Origin: Bacteroidales bacterium
GTDB taxonomy: Bacteria > Bacteroidota > Bacteroidia > Bacteroidales > P3
DNA: 64,000 nucleotides
Assembly: GCA_017633985.1 (NCBI GenBank)
Contig: JAGBOF010000016.1
Location: 1-64,000 of the forward strand
Reading direction: 5' to 3'
Shown piece by piece: positions 62,987 to 64,000 of the stretch. Positions within the stretch are counted from its first letter, which is position 1; every line of letters begins with the position of its first letter. Under the pieces are notes generated by a model. That model searched no databases. It was not told the origin of the DNA and was given only the letters and a program-made list of their open reading frames with translations. A program made the position numbers and the translations under genes.

Positions 62987-64000
62987 ATGACGTTACTTGA
63001 TGCACAAGTGAGCTTTTTGGATTTTGTCCAAAGCCAATTCGTACAATTTTTTAACTATACATCATTTGCCAACTTCACAATAGGACATATTGTGATGATT
63101 CTCATAGGATGTATTTTCATATTTCTGGGAATTAAAAAGGAATATGAACCTCTTTTGCTTGTACCTATCGGATTCGGAATGCTGATTGGAAACATTCCTT
63201 TCTTCCCCGGATTGAAAATAGGTATATATGAAGACGGTTCGGTACTGCATTACTTATACCACGGTGTGCAGAACGGTTGGTATCCTCCGCTTATATTCTT
63301 GGGAATAGGTGCAATGACGGATTTCTCCGCTTTATTGTCCAATCCTAAACTTATGTGGATAGGTGCGGCTGCACAATTCGGTATCTTCGGTGCTTATACG
63401 GCTGCCTTGGCATTGGGATTTGCACCTAACGAAGCAGGAGCAATAGGAATTATCGGTGGTGCCGACGGTCCTACCGCTATATTTATTTCCTCGCAACTTG
63501 CACCTGAACTTATGGGAGCGATAGCCGTATCGGCATATTCGTATATGGCATTGGTGCCTGTTATTCAGCCGCCGATAATGAGACTTCTTACAACCAAGAA
63601 AGAAAGAGTCATAAGAATGAAACCTCCGCGCCAGGTGTCAAAAACGGAAAAGATCATATTCCCTATAATAGGTCTGCTTTTGACTTGTATGATCGTTCCT
63701 TCAGGTATTCCTTTGCTTGGAATGTTATTCTTCGGAAATCTTCTTAAAGAATCAGGCGTAACAAAGAGACTTGCAACCGAGGCTTCAAACTCTATAATCA
63801 ATATAGCAACTATATTAATCGGTTTAACTGTAGGTTGCTCCACTCAGGCTACAACATTCTTGACTGCAAAGAGCATAGGAATCTTCTTCTTGGGAGCATT
63901 CTCTTTCATAATAGCTACGACAATGGGTGTGTTGTTCGTTAAGTTTATGAACCTATTCTTAAAAGAAGGCAACAAGATCAACCCTCTTATCGGTAATTCG
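62987..64000 (+). CDS. oadB: Sodium ion-translocating decarboxylase subunit beta (3' end outside window)
   Basis: 338 codons to the window edge, about 85-90% of the usual length. ATG 4 bases after the biotin carrier stop, behind AGGAGG. Polytopic; GGADGPTAIFISSQLAP (about 162-178) and MALVPVIQPP (about 187-196) are the hallmark motifs of OadB/MmdB/GcdB, and SVLHYLYHGVQNGWYPPLIFLGIG an N-terminal conserved block (split: VLHYLYHGVQNG, WYPPLIFLGIG). It decarboxylates carboxybiotin and exports one to two sodium ions. The gene symbol follows the family; mmdB is equally apt. Confidence 0.95.
   Translation, partial: MTLLDAQVSFLDFVQSQFVQFFNYTSFANFTIGHIVMILIGCIFIFLGIKKEYEPLLLVPIGFGMLIGNIPFFPGLKIGIYEDGSVLHYLYHGVQNGWYPPLIFLGIGAMTDFSALLSNPKLMWIGAAAQFGIFGAYTAALALGFAPNEAGAIGIIGGADGPTAIFISSQLAPELMGAIAVSAYSYMALVPVIQPPIMRLLTTKKERVIRMKPPRQVSKTEKIIFPIIGLLLTCMIVPSGIPLLGMLFFGNLLKESGVTKRLATEASNSIINIATILIGLTVGCSTQATTFLTAKSIGIFFLGAFSFIIATTMGVLFVKFMNLFLKEGNKINPLIGNS

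Noticed and set aside
1..64000. tRNA, rRNA, riboswitch or mobile elements
   Set aside because: I looked for the tRNA T-loop pattern and for transposase or integrase motifs and saw none. A cobalamin riboswitch before the methylmalonyl-CoA operon was considered, but its conserved box was not found. A covariance-model search would be decisive.

Overview
The window is a Bacteroidota chromosome segment, most likely order Bacteroidales. Evidence: promoters of the Bacteroides type (TTTG, about 19 bases, then TAnnTTTG) in front of many genes; type IX secretion and gliding genes (porZ, gldD) with proteins carrying the matching C-terminal sorting domains; carboxypeptidase-like regulatory domains on surface proteins; and a methylmalonyl-CoA decarboxylase sodium pump typical of succinate/propionate-forming anaerobes. 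The sequence is AT-rich with long AT-rich intergenic gaps. I saw no rRNA, tRNA, CRISPR array, transposase or phage gene. Genus cannot be settled from the sequence alone.

Layout. 1-6774 (minus) is the N-terminal 2,258 residues of a giant secreted protein made of alternating fibronectin type III and jelly-roll modules; its end lies outside the window. 6967-16998 holds a MATE exporter, an outer-membrane TonB-receptor-like protein followed by an ABC transporter and a YtrA-type GntR regulator, then an outer-membrane barrel, glnS and mscL. 17122-23834 is an accessory stretch of unfamiliar secreted, lipid-anchored and membrane proteins with a divergent AraC regulator and a 154-bp duplicated leader. 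24111-26080 has an AAA+ ATPase behind a 33-bp repeat array and a DUF3109 protein. 26297-42910 is mostly housekeeping: asnB, rsmI, a YebC-family gene, trpS, DUF819, cstA, prfA, porZ-recO, DUF4301, a nitroreductase and an HD hydrolase. 42966-59147 holds a small barrel, pdxJ, birA, a type IX cargo protein, gldD, an M6 metalloprotease, ridA, two MATE exporters, mgtC, an HhH protein and a DUF4837 lipoprotein. 59423-64000 is the mce-mmdA-oadG-biotin carrier-oadB operon (last gene cut).

How genes connect. PorZ and GldD belong to the type IX secretion/gliding machinery, and at least two proteins here (45289-47838 and 48560-51610) carry its sorting signals; the giant repeat protein is a probable third cargo. 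BirA would biotinylate the carrier encoded at 62554-62982, which serves the decarboxylase whose energy drives sodium export through OadB.

The most unusual signal is a family of short AT-rich repeats in exact 21-bp register (cores CTGCG, CAGCG, GGCGT or its complement). It forms arrays of 3-5 units in at least eight intergenic gaps, and an in-frame four-unit copy sits inside a fibronectin domain of the giant surface protein. Other unexplained structures are the 33-bp array upstream of the ATPase, the duplicated 154-bp leader, a 22-bp A7/T7 array near trpS, and a palindrome cluster between rsmI and the YebC-family gene.
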